From the NCBI GenBank assembly GCA_964597685.1, contig CAZQZC010000018.1:1-27549 (forward strand): a stretch of DNA of 27,549 nt, in the 5' to 3' direction. Origin of the DNA: JBCBTJ01 sp964597685 (GTDB lineage: Bacteria; Pseudomonadota; Alphaproteobacteria; Caulobacterales; Hyphomonadaceae). The position numbers and the translations under genes are program-made. The notes beneath the pieces were generated by a model that saw nothing but the letters and a program-made list of their open reading frames with translations, did no database searches and was not told the origin of the DNA. Below are positions 1 through 8,057 of this stretch, in pieces (within the stretch, counting starts at the first letter, position 1; each line of letters starts with the position of its first letter).

Positions 1-1785
1 CGCGTAAAGCCCGCCGCGAGCCAGCAGGTCGTCGTGACTGCCGTCCTCGATGATGGCGCCCTGATCCATGACGACGAGTCGGTCCATGGCCGCGATCGTC
101 GAGAGGCGGTGGGCGATGGCGATCACCGTCTTGCCCTCCATCAGCGCGAACAGGCTGTCCTGGATCGCGGCCTCAACCTCTGAATCGAGCGCTGACGTGG
201 CTTCGTCGAGGACCAGGATCGGAGCGTCCTTGAGAAAGATGCGGGCAATCGCGATGCGCTGGCGCTGGCCGCCCGACAGTTTCACCCCCCGTTCCCCGAC
301 ATGGGCGTCGAGGCCGGACCGGCCCTCCTTATCGGCGAGATCGTGGATGAAATCGAGCGCATTGGCGCGCCCCGCCGCATCCAGGATCTCTGCGTCCGTC
401 GCCTCGGGACGACCATAGGCGATGTTTTCCCGGATAGAGCGGTGCAAGAGCGACGTGTCCTGCGTCACCATCCCGATCTGGGCGCGCAGAGCGTCCTGGC
501 TCAGCGTGCGAATGTCGCGCCCGTCGAGCAGGACACGGCCGCGCTCGACGTCGAAGAACCGCAACACCAGATTGACGAGCGTCGTCTTGCCCGCGCCCGA
601 GCGGCCGACGAGACCGATCTTTTCGCCGGGCTTGATGTCGAGTGTCAGCCCCTCGATGACGCCGCCGCTTTTGCCGTAATGGAAGCATACGTCTTCGAAG
701 CGCAGCGCGCCCTCGGCCGTCGCCAGGGGCTCCGCATCCGCATCGTCGACCACGTCCCGCGGAACCGTCAGCATCTTCATCCCATCGAACATGACGCCGA
801 TATTCTCAAACAGCGCCGAGACCTCCCACATGATCCATTGCGACATGCCGTTGATGCGCAAGGCCAGGCTGACGCCCACAGCCAAAGCTCCGGCTGTCGT
901 CTCGCCGCGCATCCAGAAGCCGATCCCCATGGCCGCGATGGCGAGGATCAGGGCGCAATTGGCCGTATAGACCAACGCCTGGAACAGCGTGACCAGCCGC
1001 ATCTGCGGGTGCACCGTTTGCAGGAAGGAATCCATGCTCTCTCGGGCGTAGGATTCCTCCCGCCCGGCGTGGGCGAACAACTTCACGGTTTGGATATTGG
1101 TGTAGGAGTCGACCACGCGCCCCGTCATGGCCGAGCGCGCATCGGCCTGAAGCTCAGCAATCTTCCCGAGCCGGGGCACGAAATACCAGATCATGCCGGC
1201 ATAGGCCGCCGTCCAGACCGCCAGGGGGATGACCAGCCGAATGTCGGCCGCCGCCAACAGCGCCACCATGGAGATAAAGAAAACGACCACGTAGACGAAG
1301 ACGTCCAGCAGCTTCATCACCGTCTCGCGCACCGCCAGCGAGGTCTGCATGACTTTGGTGGCGACCCGGCCGGCAAACTCATTGGCAAAGAAGCCGAGCG
1401 ACTGACCCAGCAGCCAGCGGTGCATCCGCCAACGCGCGCTCATGGGCAGATTGCCGATCAGGGTCTGGTGAAACACAAGCGACCAAGCGAGATGCGCCAG
1501 CGGCAGGATCAACACGACAAGCGCGCCCATGGCGAACAGGGTCGCTCCCTGACGCTCGAGGAAGCCTTCCGGGTCTTCAGACGACAGCCAATCAACGATG
1601 GAGCCCAAGAACCCGAACAGCAGCACTTCGCCGATGGCGATCCCAGCCGCCAAAACCGCAACGGCGAGCAGCCACCAGCGGGCGTCTTTCACATAGTGCC
1701 AGCAAAACGCCGCCAGCTCGCCCGGCGGCCGTGTGGCGCGGGTTTCTGGGAACGGCTCAAGCCGGCGTTCGAAGAGGCCAAACAT
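1..1785 (-). CDS. ABC exporter, fused permease and ATPase, 3' end cut by window edge
   Basis: This gene runs off the left edge; 595 codons are visible from ATG 1785 and no stop is reached. It is an inner-membrane half-transporter of the MsbA/MdlB type that would work as a dimer and export a lipid or drug-like substrate using ATP. The N-terminal half has several hydrophobic segments (for example residues about 40-60 and 80-100), as expected for an ABC transmembrane domain. The C-terminal half has Walker A GRSGAGKTT with its lysine near residue 400, signature LSGGQ near 500, Walker B ILVLDEAT near 520, and the switch histidine in AIAHRLST. The start was chosen because an in-frame stop lies at 1834-1836 and the N-terminus (MFGLFERRLEPFPE) resembles this family; no clear Shine-Dalgarno precedes it. 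Usual length is about 600-620 residues, so little is missing. Substrate unknown. It lies downstream of smpB on the same strand. Confidence 0.93.
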   Translation of the reverse strand, partial: MFGLFERRLEPFPETRATRPPGELAAFCWHYVKDARWWLLAVAVLAAGIAIGEVLLFGFLGSIVDWLSSEDPEGFLERQGATLFAMGALVVLILPLAHLAWSLVFHQTLIGNLPMSARWRMHRWLLGQSLGFFANEFAGRVATKVMQTSLAVRETVMKLLDVFVYVVVFFISMVALLAAADIRLVIPLAVWTAAYAGMIWYFVPRLGKIAELQADARSAMTGRVVDSYTNIQTVKLFAHAGREESYARESMDSFLQTVHPQMRLVTLFQALVYTANCALILAIAAMGIGFWMRGETTAGALAVGVSLALRINGMSQWIMWEVSALFENIGVMFDGMKMLTVPRDVVDDADAEPLATAEGALRFEDVCFHYGKSGGVIEGLTLDIKPGEKIGLVGRSGAGKTTLVNLVLRFFDVERGRVLLDGRDIRTLSQDALRAQIGMVTQDTSLLHRSIRENIAYGRPEATDAEILDAAGRANALDFIHDLADKEGRSGLDAHVGERGVKLSGGQRQRIAIARIFLKDAPILVLDEATSALDSEVEAAIQDSLFALMEGKTVIAIAHRLSTIAAMDRLVVMDQGAIIEDGSHDDLLARGGLYA

Positions 1786-1926
1786 GACGCGGTGTGTGAG
1801 CCTTTCGCCGCCGCGGGGCAAGCCGCGGATCGATCACGCTTGCGACGTTCGGCTCAGGCGCCGGTGCGGGAAGATCAGACATGGATCGGACGATTTTCGT
1901 CAGGCGCGCCGGGGATAAGCCGCCGC

Positions 1927-2400
1927 CTATCCCCGCTCTCTGAGCACCCGCGCCTTCTCGCGATCCCAGTCCCGTTTCTTCTCGACGTCGCGCTTGTCGG
2001 GCGCCCGACGCCCCGTGGCGAGGCCGACGAGCACCTTCGCAACGCCCTTGTCGTTGAAGTACAGCTTAAGCGGCACAATGGTGCGGCCTTGGCGCTCGAC
2101 GGCTTGGGCGAGACGGGTCCGTTCCCTTGTTTTTACGAGCAATTTCCGCTTCCGCTTGGGTTCGTGGTTGAACCGATTGGCCGCGGTGTAGATGGGTATG
2201 TCCGAATTGATCAGCCACAGCTCGCCATCCTCGATGCTGGCATAGGACTCAGCGATGTTCGCCCGCCCTTCGCGCAGGGATTTGACCTCAGAGCCACGCA
2301 GAACAAGTCCGGCTTCCAGGGTGTCTTCAATGCTGTAATTGCGCCGCGCAGCCCGGTTCTCAGCAACCAGCCCATCGCCGCGCCCTTTCGTTTGCGCCAT
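1927..2400 (-). CDS. smpB: SsrA-binding protein SmpB
   Basis: SmpB (157 residues, normal length) binds tmRNA and is needed for trans-translation, which rescues stalled ribosomes in the cytoplasm and tags the unfinished protein for degradation. Family motifs visible are NRAARRNYSIEDTLEAGLVL near the N-terminus, EVKSLREGRANIAESYASI, the NRFNHEPKRKRKLL stretch, and a basic C-terminal tail (KRDVEKKRDWDREKAR) that in the family enters the decoding centre. The ATG at 2400 lies four bases after the dapA stop, with an AGAGG ribosome-binding site inside the end of dapA, so the two are probably co-transcribed. The ssrA RNA gene itself was not seen in the window. Identification is secure. Confidence 0.97.
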   Translation of the reverse strand: MAQTKGRGDGLVAENRAARRNYSIEDTLEAGLVLRGSEVKSLREGRANIAESYASIEDGELWLINSDIPIYTAANRFNHEPKRKRKLLVKTRERTRLAQAVERQGRTIVPLKLYFNDKGVAKVLVGLATGRRAPDKRDVEKKRDWDREKARVLRERG

Positions 2401-2404
2401 AAAA

Positions 2405-3280
2405 TCAGGCCTCTAGCCCCGCTTTGGCGAGCGCCGCATCAACGGCGTCCCGCGCTTTGTCGTCTGGAGGCAAGATGGGGAGGCGGACCTCCGGATCACA
2501 GAGGCCAAGTTTCGACAGCGCATATTTGGTCGGCCCAGGGCTGGCGCTTGCGAACAGGGCGGCGTGCAGGTCTGCGAGACGGTCTTCGATGGCCCGGGCG
2601 CCGTCGAGATCGCCCGCATTGATCTTGCCGTGCAGCTCCGCACAAAGCTCCGGCGCAACATTCGCCGTCACCGAGATGCACCCAGCGCCCCCCATGGCGC
2701 GGTGACCGAGGGCGGAGGGGTCGTCGCCGGAAAGCTGAATAAACTCAGGACCGCATAGCGATCTATGCTTCGTCACCCGCGAGAGGTCGCCCGTCGCATC
2801 CTTGATCCCGATGATGTTCGGGTGCGCCGCCAAACGGCCCAGTGTTTCTGGCAGGATGTCGGACGACGTGCGCGAAGGGACGTTGTAGACGATCAGCGGC
2901 ATCTCCACCGCATCCGCCACAGCCCGGAAATGCGCCTCCAGCCCGCCCTGGCCGGGTCGGTTGTAATACGGGCAAACCACCATCGCAGCGTCCGCCCCCA
3001 CCGCCTTGGCATGCCTGACGAGCCCGATCGCCTCCGACGTCGAATTCGATCCGCAGCCTGCGATCACAGGAACCCGCCCGCCCGCGGCCTGGACGCAAAG
3101 CTCCAACGCGGCTTCATGCTCAGCATGGCTAAGGGTCGCCGACTCCCCGGTCGTGCCGCACGGCACCAGAGCCGCAGAACCGGCCTTAATTTGCCGCTCA
3201 ATCAACGCTACATACCGGTCTTGGTGAATGGCGCCTTTCGTGAATGGCGTAATCAGGGCGGGAATGGAGCCTTTGAACAT
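2405..3280 (-). CDS. dapA: 4-hydroxy-tetrahydrodipicolinate synthase
   Basis: DapA condenses pyruvate with aspartate semialdehyde, the first committed step of the lysine and meso-diaminopimelate pathway, which feeds peptidoglycan. The product has 291 residues, a usual length. Visible motifs are GTTGE at residues 42-46, YNVPSR with the catalytic tyrosine at 132, and GIKDATG with the Schiff-base lysine at 160. An upstream in-frame extension to 3457 exists but has no family similarity; the ATG at 3280 gives the normal N-terminus MFKGSIPALITPF. The gene is followed by smpB with a four-base gap. Its start is only one base from the start proposed for the divergent lytic transglycosylase, so each promoter must sit inside the other gene or the other gene must start further in. 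Confidence 0.96.
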   Translation of the reverse strand: MFKGSIPALITPFTKGAIHQDRYVALIERQIKAGSAALVPCGTTGESATLSHAEHEAALELCVQAAGGRVPVIAGCGSNSTSEAIGLVRHAKAVGADAAMVVCPYYNRPGQGGLEAHFRAVADAVEMPLIVYNVPSRTSSDILPETLGRLAAHPNIIGIKDATGDLSRVTKHRSLCGPEFIQLSGDDPSALGHRAMGGAGCISVTANVAPELCAELHGKINAGDLDGARAIEDRLADLHAALFASASPGPTKYALSKLGLCDPEVRLPILPPDDKARDAVDAALAKAGLEA

Positions 3281-3281
3281 T

Positions 3282-5390
3282 ATGCAAACCTGGAGAGTCG
3301 GTGGACGAACCAGCGCCAATAGCGCAGCTGAACGCATTTGGCACGGGTCCCGACGTCGGAGCCGAAATGGGACCGCCGCAATCCTGGCGGCGACCCTGGC
3401 GTCATGTCTCGCTTTCACCAGCCAAGCGTCAGCCACGCCTCCGAGCCCAAGCGCCAAACCCGCTCAGCTCGTGGCGTCCCGAATTGTATCCACCCAAGAC
3501 GCCGCCACGCTGCACCAAGCGCTTCGCGCGGCGGACGACTTCAATTGGACGCGGGTCGCCCGCCTCCGACGGGAGGCGCGGGACCAAACAGTTGAAGACA
3601 TTATTGTTTGGCTGCTGGCGACGTCGGATTCCGATCTCTTGGGCTTCGACGGCTTGGACCAAGCCCTCGTCCGGTTATCGGACTGGCCTCGAAGCACGAC
3701 GATACGCATCGCGGCCGAGGAAAGAATCGCAGACAGCGCCCTCTCCCACACTGAGCGGATCGCTTGGCTCCAATCATCCGGGCCCGTATCAGGCGCCGGA
3801 AAGGCCGCGCTCGCAGCATCGCTTGCGGCTGAAGGGCGTCGGGACGAAGCCGTCGCAGCCGCGCGCGAAGCCTGGCGCAACCATAGCCTAGACGACCGGA
3901 CCACGGACGCCCTTTTGAGCGCTTATCGCGGCGATTTCAGCGCCGACGATCACAATGCCAGGGCCGATTTCCTTCTTTGGACCAGCCAATTCTCAGCCGC
4001 CCGCGATCTCAAGCCTTTGTTGTCAAGCGGGCGGAGAGCTTTGGTTGACGCCCGGATCGCTCTCGCGAGACGGTCGCGCGGGGTCGACGCGGCGGTCCGT
4101 GCGGTGCCGGACTCGCTCCAAAACGACCCAGGCCTCCTCTACGACCGCGCCAAATGGCGCCGTCGCGCCGGTTTGGCGGACAACGCCACGCCGCTGCTGG
4201 TTCAGATTAACGGCGAAGCGGTCCCGACGGTTGGCCGCGACAATCTGTGGGACGAACGCCGGCTCGCTGTGCGCCGGGCCCTTCGGGACGGAGATTATCG
4301 AACGGCCTATGCGCTGGCCGCGCCGCATGGCCTATCGAGCGGCGTCGATTTCGCCGAGGCCGAGTGGATTTCAGGCTGGATCGCCCTGCGCCTCAACAAT
4401 GATGCAGACCGCGCGCTCGGCCATTTCGCGGCTCTGCGCCAGGGCGTGTCGACGCCGGTCAGCGCGTCGCGGGCGGATTACTGGCGCGGGCGCGCCTTGG
4501 ACGCGATGGGGGACGAGACCTCCGCTGACGGCGCTTATCGCCTCGCAGCTCAGCACAAGACCGTGTTCTATGGGCAATTGTCCGCCGCGCGTGTCGGCGA
4601 GACGCGCATCGCCCTGCCCGACCCGGTGACGCCGACGGATGCCGATCGATCTCTATTTGAAAACAAGGCGCTGGTTCGCGCGCTCCGTCTTTTGGGCGAA
4701 ACCGGCGACGAATCGCTTTTCCGACGGTTTGCGTTCCACCTCGACGATCAACTGGAGACCCCGGTTGAACAGGAATTACTGGCGGAGATCGCCCGGGCGT
4801 TCAACAGACCGGATGTCGGCGTGCGTGGAGGAAAGGCGGGCATCGCCAGGGGCGTTATCTCCACAGGCACCGCTTATCCCCTGATCGACTTGCCGCAGCG
4901 CCCGGCGCAGAGCGTCGAAGACGCTTTTGTTCTCGCGCTGTCGCGTCAAGAAACCGAATTGAACCCGCGCGCCATATCACCGGCGAACGCCCGCGGGCTG
5001 ATGCAATTACTGCCGTCCACGGCGCGTAGCGTCGCCCGACGCCAGGGGCTGCCGTATCGACAATCCTGGCTGACCGACGACCCCGATTACAATGTCCGGC
5101 TTGGCGCCGCCCACCTTGACGAATTGCTGGACGCCTTCAACGGCTCCTACATCATGACGGCGGCGGCCTATAACGCCGGCGCCTCTCGGCCGCGCGCCTG
5201 GATCGAGGCCTATGGGGATCCACGCCGCGGGGAAATCGATGTCGTGGACTGGATTGAGTTCATTCCGTTTTCGGAAACGCGAAACTACGTCCAACGCGTT
5301 CTTGAGAACGTTCAGGTTTATCGCGCTCGATTGCAGCAAAGCGACCAAATCCAACTCGACAGCGACATCAGGCGCGGCGCGCTCAGATAG
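3282..5390 (+). CDS. slt: Soluble lytic murein transglycosylase (GH23, Slt type)
   Basis: This enzyme cleaves the MurNAc-GlcNAc bond of peptidoglycan in the periplasm, giving 1,6-anhydro ends. The N-terminal two thirds is a helical, repeat-rich region like the superhelical U-domain of Slt70. The C-terminal catalytic domain has SRQETELNPRAIS with the likely catalytic glutamate encoded at 4950-4952, ANARGLMQLLPSTA, and AAAYNAG. A basic segment RRRSRN followed by a hydrophobic stretch and ASA suggests export; LASC within it (Cys 42 from this start) also fits a lipobox, so it may be lipid-anchored. Start choice is uncertain: ATG 3282 has GGAG about 12 bases upstream; ATG 3264 and 3228 are in frame but extend further into dapA. 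No GTG or TTG lies between 3282 and the signal region. The 3' end overlaps the convergent PLP enzyme by eight bases. Confidence 0.93.
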   Translation: MQTWRVGGRTSANSAAERIWHGSRRRSRNGTAAILAATLASCLAFTSQASATPPSPSAKPAQLVASRIVSTQDAATLHQALRAADDFNWTRVARLRREARDQTVEDIIVWLLATSDSDLLGFDGLDQALVRLSDWPRSTTIRIAAEERIADSALSHTERIAWLQSSGPVSGAGKAALAASLAAEGRRDEAVAAAREAWRNHSLDDRTTDALLSAYRGDFSADDHNARADFLLWTSQFSAARDLKPLLSSGRRALVDARIALARRSRGVDAAVRAVPDSLQNDPGLLYDRAKWRRRAGLADNATPLLVQINGEAVPTVGRDNLWDERRLAVRRALRDGDYRTAYALAAPHGLSSGVDFAEAEWISGWIALRLNNDADRALGHFAALRQGVSTPVSASRADYWRGRALDAMGDETSADGAYRLAAQHKTVFYGQLSAARVGETRIALPDPVTPTDADRSLFENKALVRALRLLGETGDESLFRRFAFHLDDQLETPVEQELLAEIARAFNRPDVGVRGGKAGIARGVISTGTAYPLIDLPQRPAQSVEDAFVLALSRQETELNPRAISPANARGLMQLLPSTARSVARRQGLPYRQSWLTDDPDYNVRLGAAHLDELLDAFNGSYIMTAAAYNAGASRPRAWIEAYGDPRRGEIDVVDWIEFIPFSETRNYVQRVLENVQVYRARLQQSDQIQLDSDIRRGALR

Positions 5391-6369
5391 GCGCGGCCAG
5401 GATCTCCGCGTAAACGCTTGGGTCGACATTGCCGCCACTGACGATGACGCCGATCCGTTGTTCCCGCATCTCATCCGGCGCGCCTCGCAGGACCGACGCC
5501 AGGGCGACCGCGCCGCCAGGCTCGACAACGATCTTCAGATGCTTGAACGCGAAGCGCATCGCCGCGCGCACCTCGTCGTCAGTGACCGCGACCCCGCCGG
5601 CCAAGCGCGTCGAATTGATGGCGAACGTGATCTCCCCGGGGGTCGGTGTGAGGATCGCATCGCAAATGGATGTCGCTCCGGGCTCGATGCCGACGCGGCG
5701 CCCCGCAGCGAGAGACGTTCGATGATCGTCAAAACCGACCGGTTCAGCAGACCAAAGTTTGGTTTCCGGACTGAGCTGGCTGAACACCAGCGCGGCGCCG
5801 GCGATCAATCCCCCCCCGCCAGCGCAACAGATGACATGGTCCAACGGCGCGCCGTCGTCTTCCGCTTGACTGACAAGCTCCAGACCCACTGTCCCCTGGC
5901 CGGCGATGATGTCCGGATCGTCGTATGACGGGACGACAATCCAGTCGCGCTCAGCGGCGATGCGCGCTGCCATCTCTTCCCGATTCTCGGATTCCCGTTT
6001 GTAGAACAGGATCTCCGCCCCGTCGGCGCGCACGCCGTCCACCTTCACGCCCGGCGCATCCGAGGGCATGACAATCAGCGCCGACAAGCCGAAATGGCGT
6101 GCGGCGCGCGCAACGCCTTGGGCGTGATTGCCTGACGAGAACGCCACAACGCCCTTAGTCGCGCGGCCGTCGGACAGTTTGGAGAGGCGGTTCATTGCGC
6201 CGCGGATCTTGAAGCTTCCGGTGACCTGAAGACATTCAGGCTTAACAAGAATCTCGGCCCCAGCCGCCTTATCGAGCGCCGGATTGCGCAAAACGGGCGT
6301 CCGCACCGCCACAGGCGCCACGCGGCGCTCGGCCGCCACCACATCTTCGAAAACGGGCGGTGGTCTCAC
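5383..6369 (-). CDS. Threonine dehydratase / serine racemase-like PLP enzyme (no ACT domain)
   Basis: A fold-type II PLP enzyme of the threonine ammonia-lyase family, which typically deaminates threonine to 2-oxobutanoate or acts on serine. From the GTG at 6369 it has 328 residues. GSFKIRGA carries the PLP lysine (residue 54), SSGNHAQG is the substrate loop, and CAGGGGLIAG is the PLP-phosphate glycine loop. It ends after the catalytic domain, so the regulatory ACT domain of biosynthetic IlvA is absent; this matches the TdcB / serine-threonine dehydratase / serine racemase group. GTG 6369 was chosen because it overlaps the upstream stop as GTGA, indicating translational coupling; TTG 6381 is the alternative. 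It is the last gene of the T2SS operon, an unexpected place for an amino-acid enzyme. Substrate and serine versus threonine preference cannot be told from sequence. Confidence 0.9.
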   Translation of the reverse strand: MRPPPVFEDVVAAERRVAPVAVRTPVLRNPALDKAAGAEILVKPECLQVTGSFKIRGAMNRLSKLSDGRATKGVVAFSSGNHAQGVARAARHFGLSALIVMPSDAPGVKVDGVRADGAEILFYKRESENREEMAARIAAERDWIVVPSYDDPDIIAGQGTVGLELVSQAEDDGAPLDHVICCAGGGGLIAGAALVFSQLSPETKLWSAEPVGFDDHRTSLAAGRRVGIEPGATSICDAILTPTPGEITFAINSTRLAGGVAVTDDEVRAAMRFAFKHLKIVVEPGGAVALASVLRGAPDEMREQRIGVIVSGGNVDPSVYAEILAAPI

Positions 6370-6842
6370 GGACGAACGCAAGCGCGAACGCCGATAACCG
6401 GCGTGATGGTCTGCCAGCCTTCTGGGTCGGTGCGCACGATGCGGCCCGAGGAAATTCTCTGGCCGTCGATCAAGTCCTCGCCAGGCGTAAATTGCAGCTC
6501 GACGCCGCCGTCTCCGTCGAGGAATTGATAGGCCAACTCGGTGCGGAACTGCCCGAACAATTCACCGGTGGCCGAAACTTCGGCGAGATCAACCGCTTCA
6601 TCGCCGATCAGGATCATCGCCCGCCGCGTGGCGGCTTTAGAGAAGAAGGTGAACTTGGATATGTCGGTCTGACTCCAGAGGAACAGGCCGCACTCCCCGT
6701 CCGCCAAACGCTGCGAGGGCAAGCCGATGTCGGGCGCTTCGACCGCCACAGTGTTCGGCTGGGTCGTCTCGTCGTTCGATCCGCTGCTGACGCAGGCGCA
6801 GAGCGCCAACGCCGTCGTGACGGTTGTCAGGTAATGGCGCAT
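6366..6842 (-). CDS. Uncharacterised lipoprotein in T2SS operon
   Basis: I do not recognise this family. From ATG 6842 the product has 158 residues. It begins with a short signal peptide ending in a lipobox-like LCAC (MRHYLTTVTTALALCAC), then a low-complexity Ser/Thr/Asn linker and a domain of about 110 residues opening with ECGLFLW and ending VIGVRACVRP. The two cysteines of that domain could pair. Asp at +2 is absent, which for enterobacterial rules would favour the outer membrane, an inference only. An upstream in-frame extension to 6911 lies inside gspN and was rejected because it hides the signal peptide. It starts seven bases after the gspN stop, and its own stop overlaps the next start as GTGA. 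Position suggests an accessory role with the secretion system, but nothing in the protein proves it. Confidence 0.8.
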   Translation of the reverse strand: MRHYLTTVTTALALCACVSSGSNDETTQPNTVAVEAPDIGLPSQRLADGECGLFLWSQTDISKFTFFSKAATRRAMILIGDEAVDLAEVSATGELFGQFRTELAYQFLDGDGGVELQFTPGEDLIDGQRISSGRIVRTDPEGWQTITPVIGVRACVRP

Positions 6843-6849
6843 TCTCAGC

Positions 6850-7599
6850 CTAGCCTCCCAAATTGGCTTGTCGCCGGTAGACGAACGCGTCGTCTTCGAA
6901 GTCAAATCCAAGGCTGGACAGAGCCGCAGCGAAATCAGGGTCTGCTGTCCGCGCTGTAGCTTTCAAAGTCGACGTTTCGGCAAAACCCGCGCGAAGGGTC
7001 GCCTCGAATTCGTCCCCAGCGCCGGATACAGCCTCCGCCGGTATCAGCAGCATCGCCCCGTCGCAGGCGATTGCGCCCTGGATTTCACCGAACGACTTGC
7101 CGACCGCGGCGGCGAGATTGGCCAACACGTCGGTCGCGACCGTTCCACGCGCGGCGTCGCAGCGCCCGCCGGAGAAACGCAGAACATCGGCTCGCACGCG
7201 AACAAATCCGCCAGCGGCGCGAACAACGTCCGTCAGGCCGCGCAATTCCTCGACCCGCGCTTCCGCCCGCAATCCCTCCAAGGCCACGCCGCCGGCGCCG
7301 GTTGTGACGATTCCGGTCCCCCGCCCCGGAGGCCCGCTCCAGTCGATCCGATATGACAAGCGGCCTGACATCAAGGCGCCAGGCCTGATCCGGAGCTGAA
7401 CGTCGCCAATCGGCTGAGCGCCAAAGGCCAATCCGTCTAACCGCCCATTCCAGACGCGCCCGCGCGCTTCGCGCCAGTTCAAGCCATAGGCTTCCGCACC
7501 GGCGCGCTCCATCACGAAAGACAATGGCGTCGAGGCGACGATTGCGCCGACCAGCACCACCAGAAACACGAATCCCAAGGCGAGCGTCCGCCCCATCAT
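6850..7599 (-). CDS. gspN: Type II secretion system protein N
   Basis: GspN is a bitopic inner-membrane protein of the T2SS found in only some species; its exact role is unsettled. The 249-residue product has one N-terminal membrane segment (about residues 5-23, LALGFVFLVVLVGAIVAS) and a periplasmic part with a family-like run GLNWREARGRVWNGRLDGLAFG and two cysteines (GGRCDAARG and IACDGA). ATG 7599 overlaps the gspM stop as ATGA; the longer reading frame to 7704 lies inside gspM and was discarded. Assignment rests on modest motif similarity plus its position after gspM, so the family call is less sure than for the other gsp genes. Confidence 0.85.
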   Translation of the reverse strand: MMGRTLALGFVFLVVLVGAIVASTPLSFVMERAGAEAYGLNWREARGRVWNGRLDGLAFGAQPIGDVQLRIRPGALMSGRLSYRIDWSGPPGRGTGIVTTGAGGVALEGLRAEARVEELRGLTDVVRAAGGFVRVRADVLRFSGGRCDAARGTVATDVLANLAAAVGKSFGEIQGAIACDGAMLLIPAEAVSGAGDEFEATLRAGFAETSTLKATARTADPDFAAALSSLGFDFEDDAFVYRRQANLGG

Positions 7600-8057
7600 C
7601 CGCCTCCAGCAAATTCGATCGTCGCTCGGACACCCTCGCCACGCTGCACGATTGTCGCGGAGCGCACTTCGCCGCCAGGCTGGGTGCGCACCTCTCTCAG
7701 CCAAGCAAAAATCAAGCGCGGATCGGCGTCGTCCATGGCGATGACCAAACCGCCGTCCGACCCAGACTGGATCCGCGAAACCGACAGGCCGCGGTCCCGC
7801 GCGAGACCGGTGGCGTAGACGCGAAAATCCGACCTTGCAGCGGCGGGAGACGCGGTCTCCGGCGGCGCCGTCATGATCCCCAGCCGAACTGTGTCGAAGC
7901 TCGCGACGGCGCGCTCATATCGAGACTTCGCCTCGGACCGCGCACTGCTCAGGGGAACGAGGATGCCTTGAACGACGAGCACAAAAAGCGCCAATATGGC
8001 GGCTGAGCCGATCAGTAAACGCTCCCGCGGCGCACGCTCTGACCACCACGTCATCAT
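7596..8057 (-). CDS. gspM: Type II secretion system protein M
   Basis: GspM (153 residues) is an inner-membrane assembly-platform protein that pairs with GspL and helps place GspE. It shows the family layout: a short cytoplasmic start with WWSERAPRERLLI, a single membrane segment at about residues 15-34, a coiled-coil-prone stretch and a small periplasmic ferredoxin-like domain. It overlaps gspL by four bases (ATGA) and gspN by four bases (ATGA), which argues for coupled translation and fixed ratios of L, M and N. Confidence 0.92.
   Translation of the reverse strand: MMTWWSERAPRERLLIGSAAILALFVLVVQGILVPLSSARSEAKSRYERAVASFDTVRLGIMTAPPETASPAAARSDFRVYATGLARDRGLSVSRIQSGSDGGLVIAMDDADPRLIFAWLREVRTQPGGEVRSATIVQRGEGVRATIEFAGGG

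Noticed and set aside
1757..1882. A 41-codon Pro-rich frame between smpB and the ABC exporter (minus strand)
   Set aside because: It overlaps the exporter start in another frame, has no ribosome-binding site, and the exporter already has a natural N-terminus, so neither a leader peptide nor a frameshifted N-terminal extension is supported.
301..2622. A 773-codon open frame on the plus strand
   Set aside because: It lies opposite the ABC exporter, smpB and the end of dapA, all of which have clear family motifs. Its translation is rich in Arg, His, Gln and Pro, typical of an antisense shadow in high-GC DNA.
3281..3457. N-terminal extension of dapA by 59 residues
   Set aside because: The extension is Arg-rich, opposite the slt signal region, and family members start at the MFKGSIPALITPF position.
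6843..6911. Longer start for the T2SS-linked small lipoprotein
   Set aside because: The added 23 residues lie inside gspN and would bury the signal peptide and lipobox.
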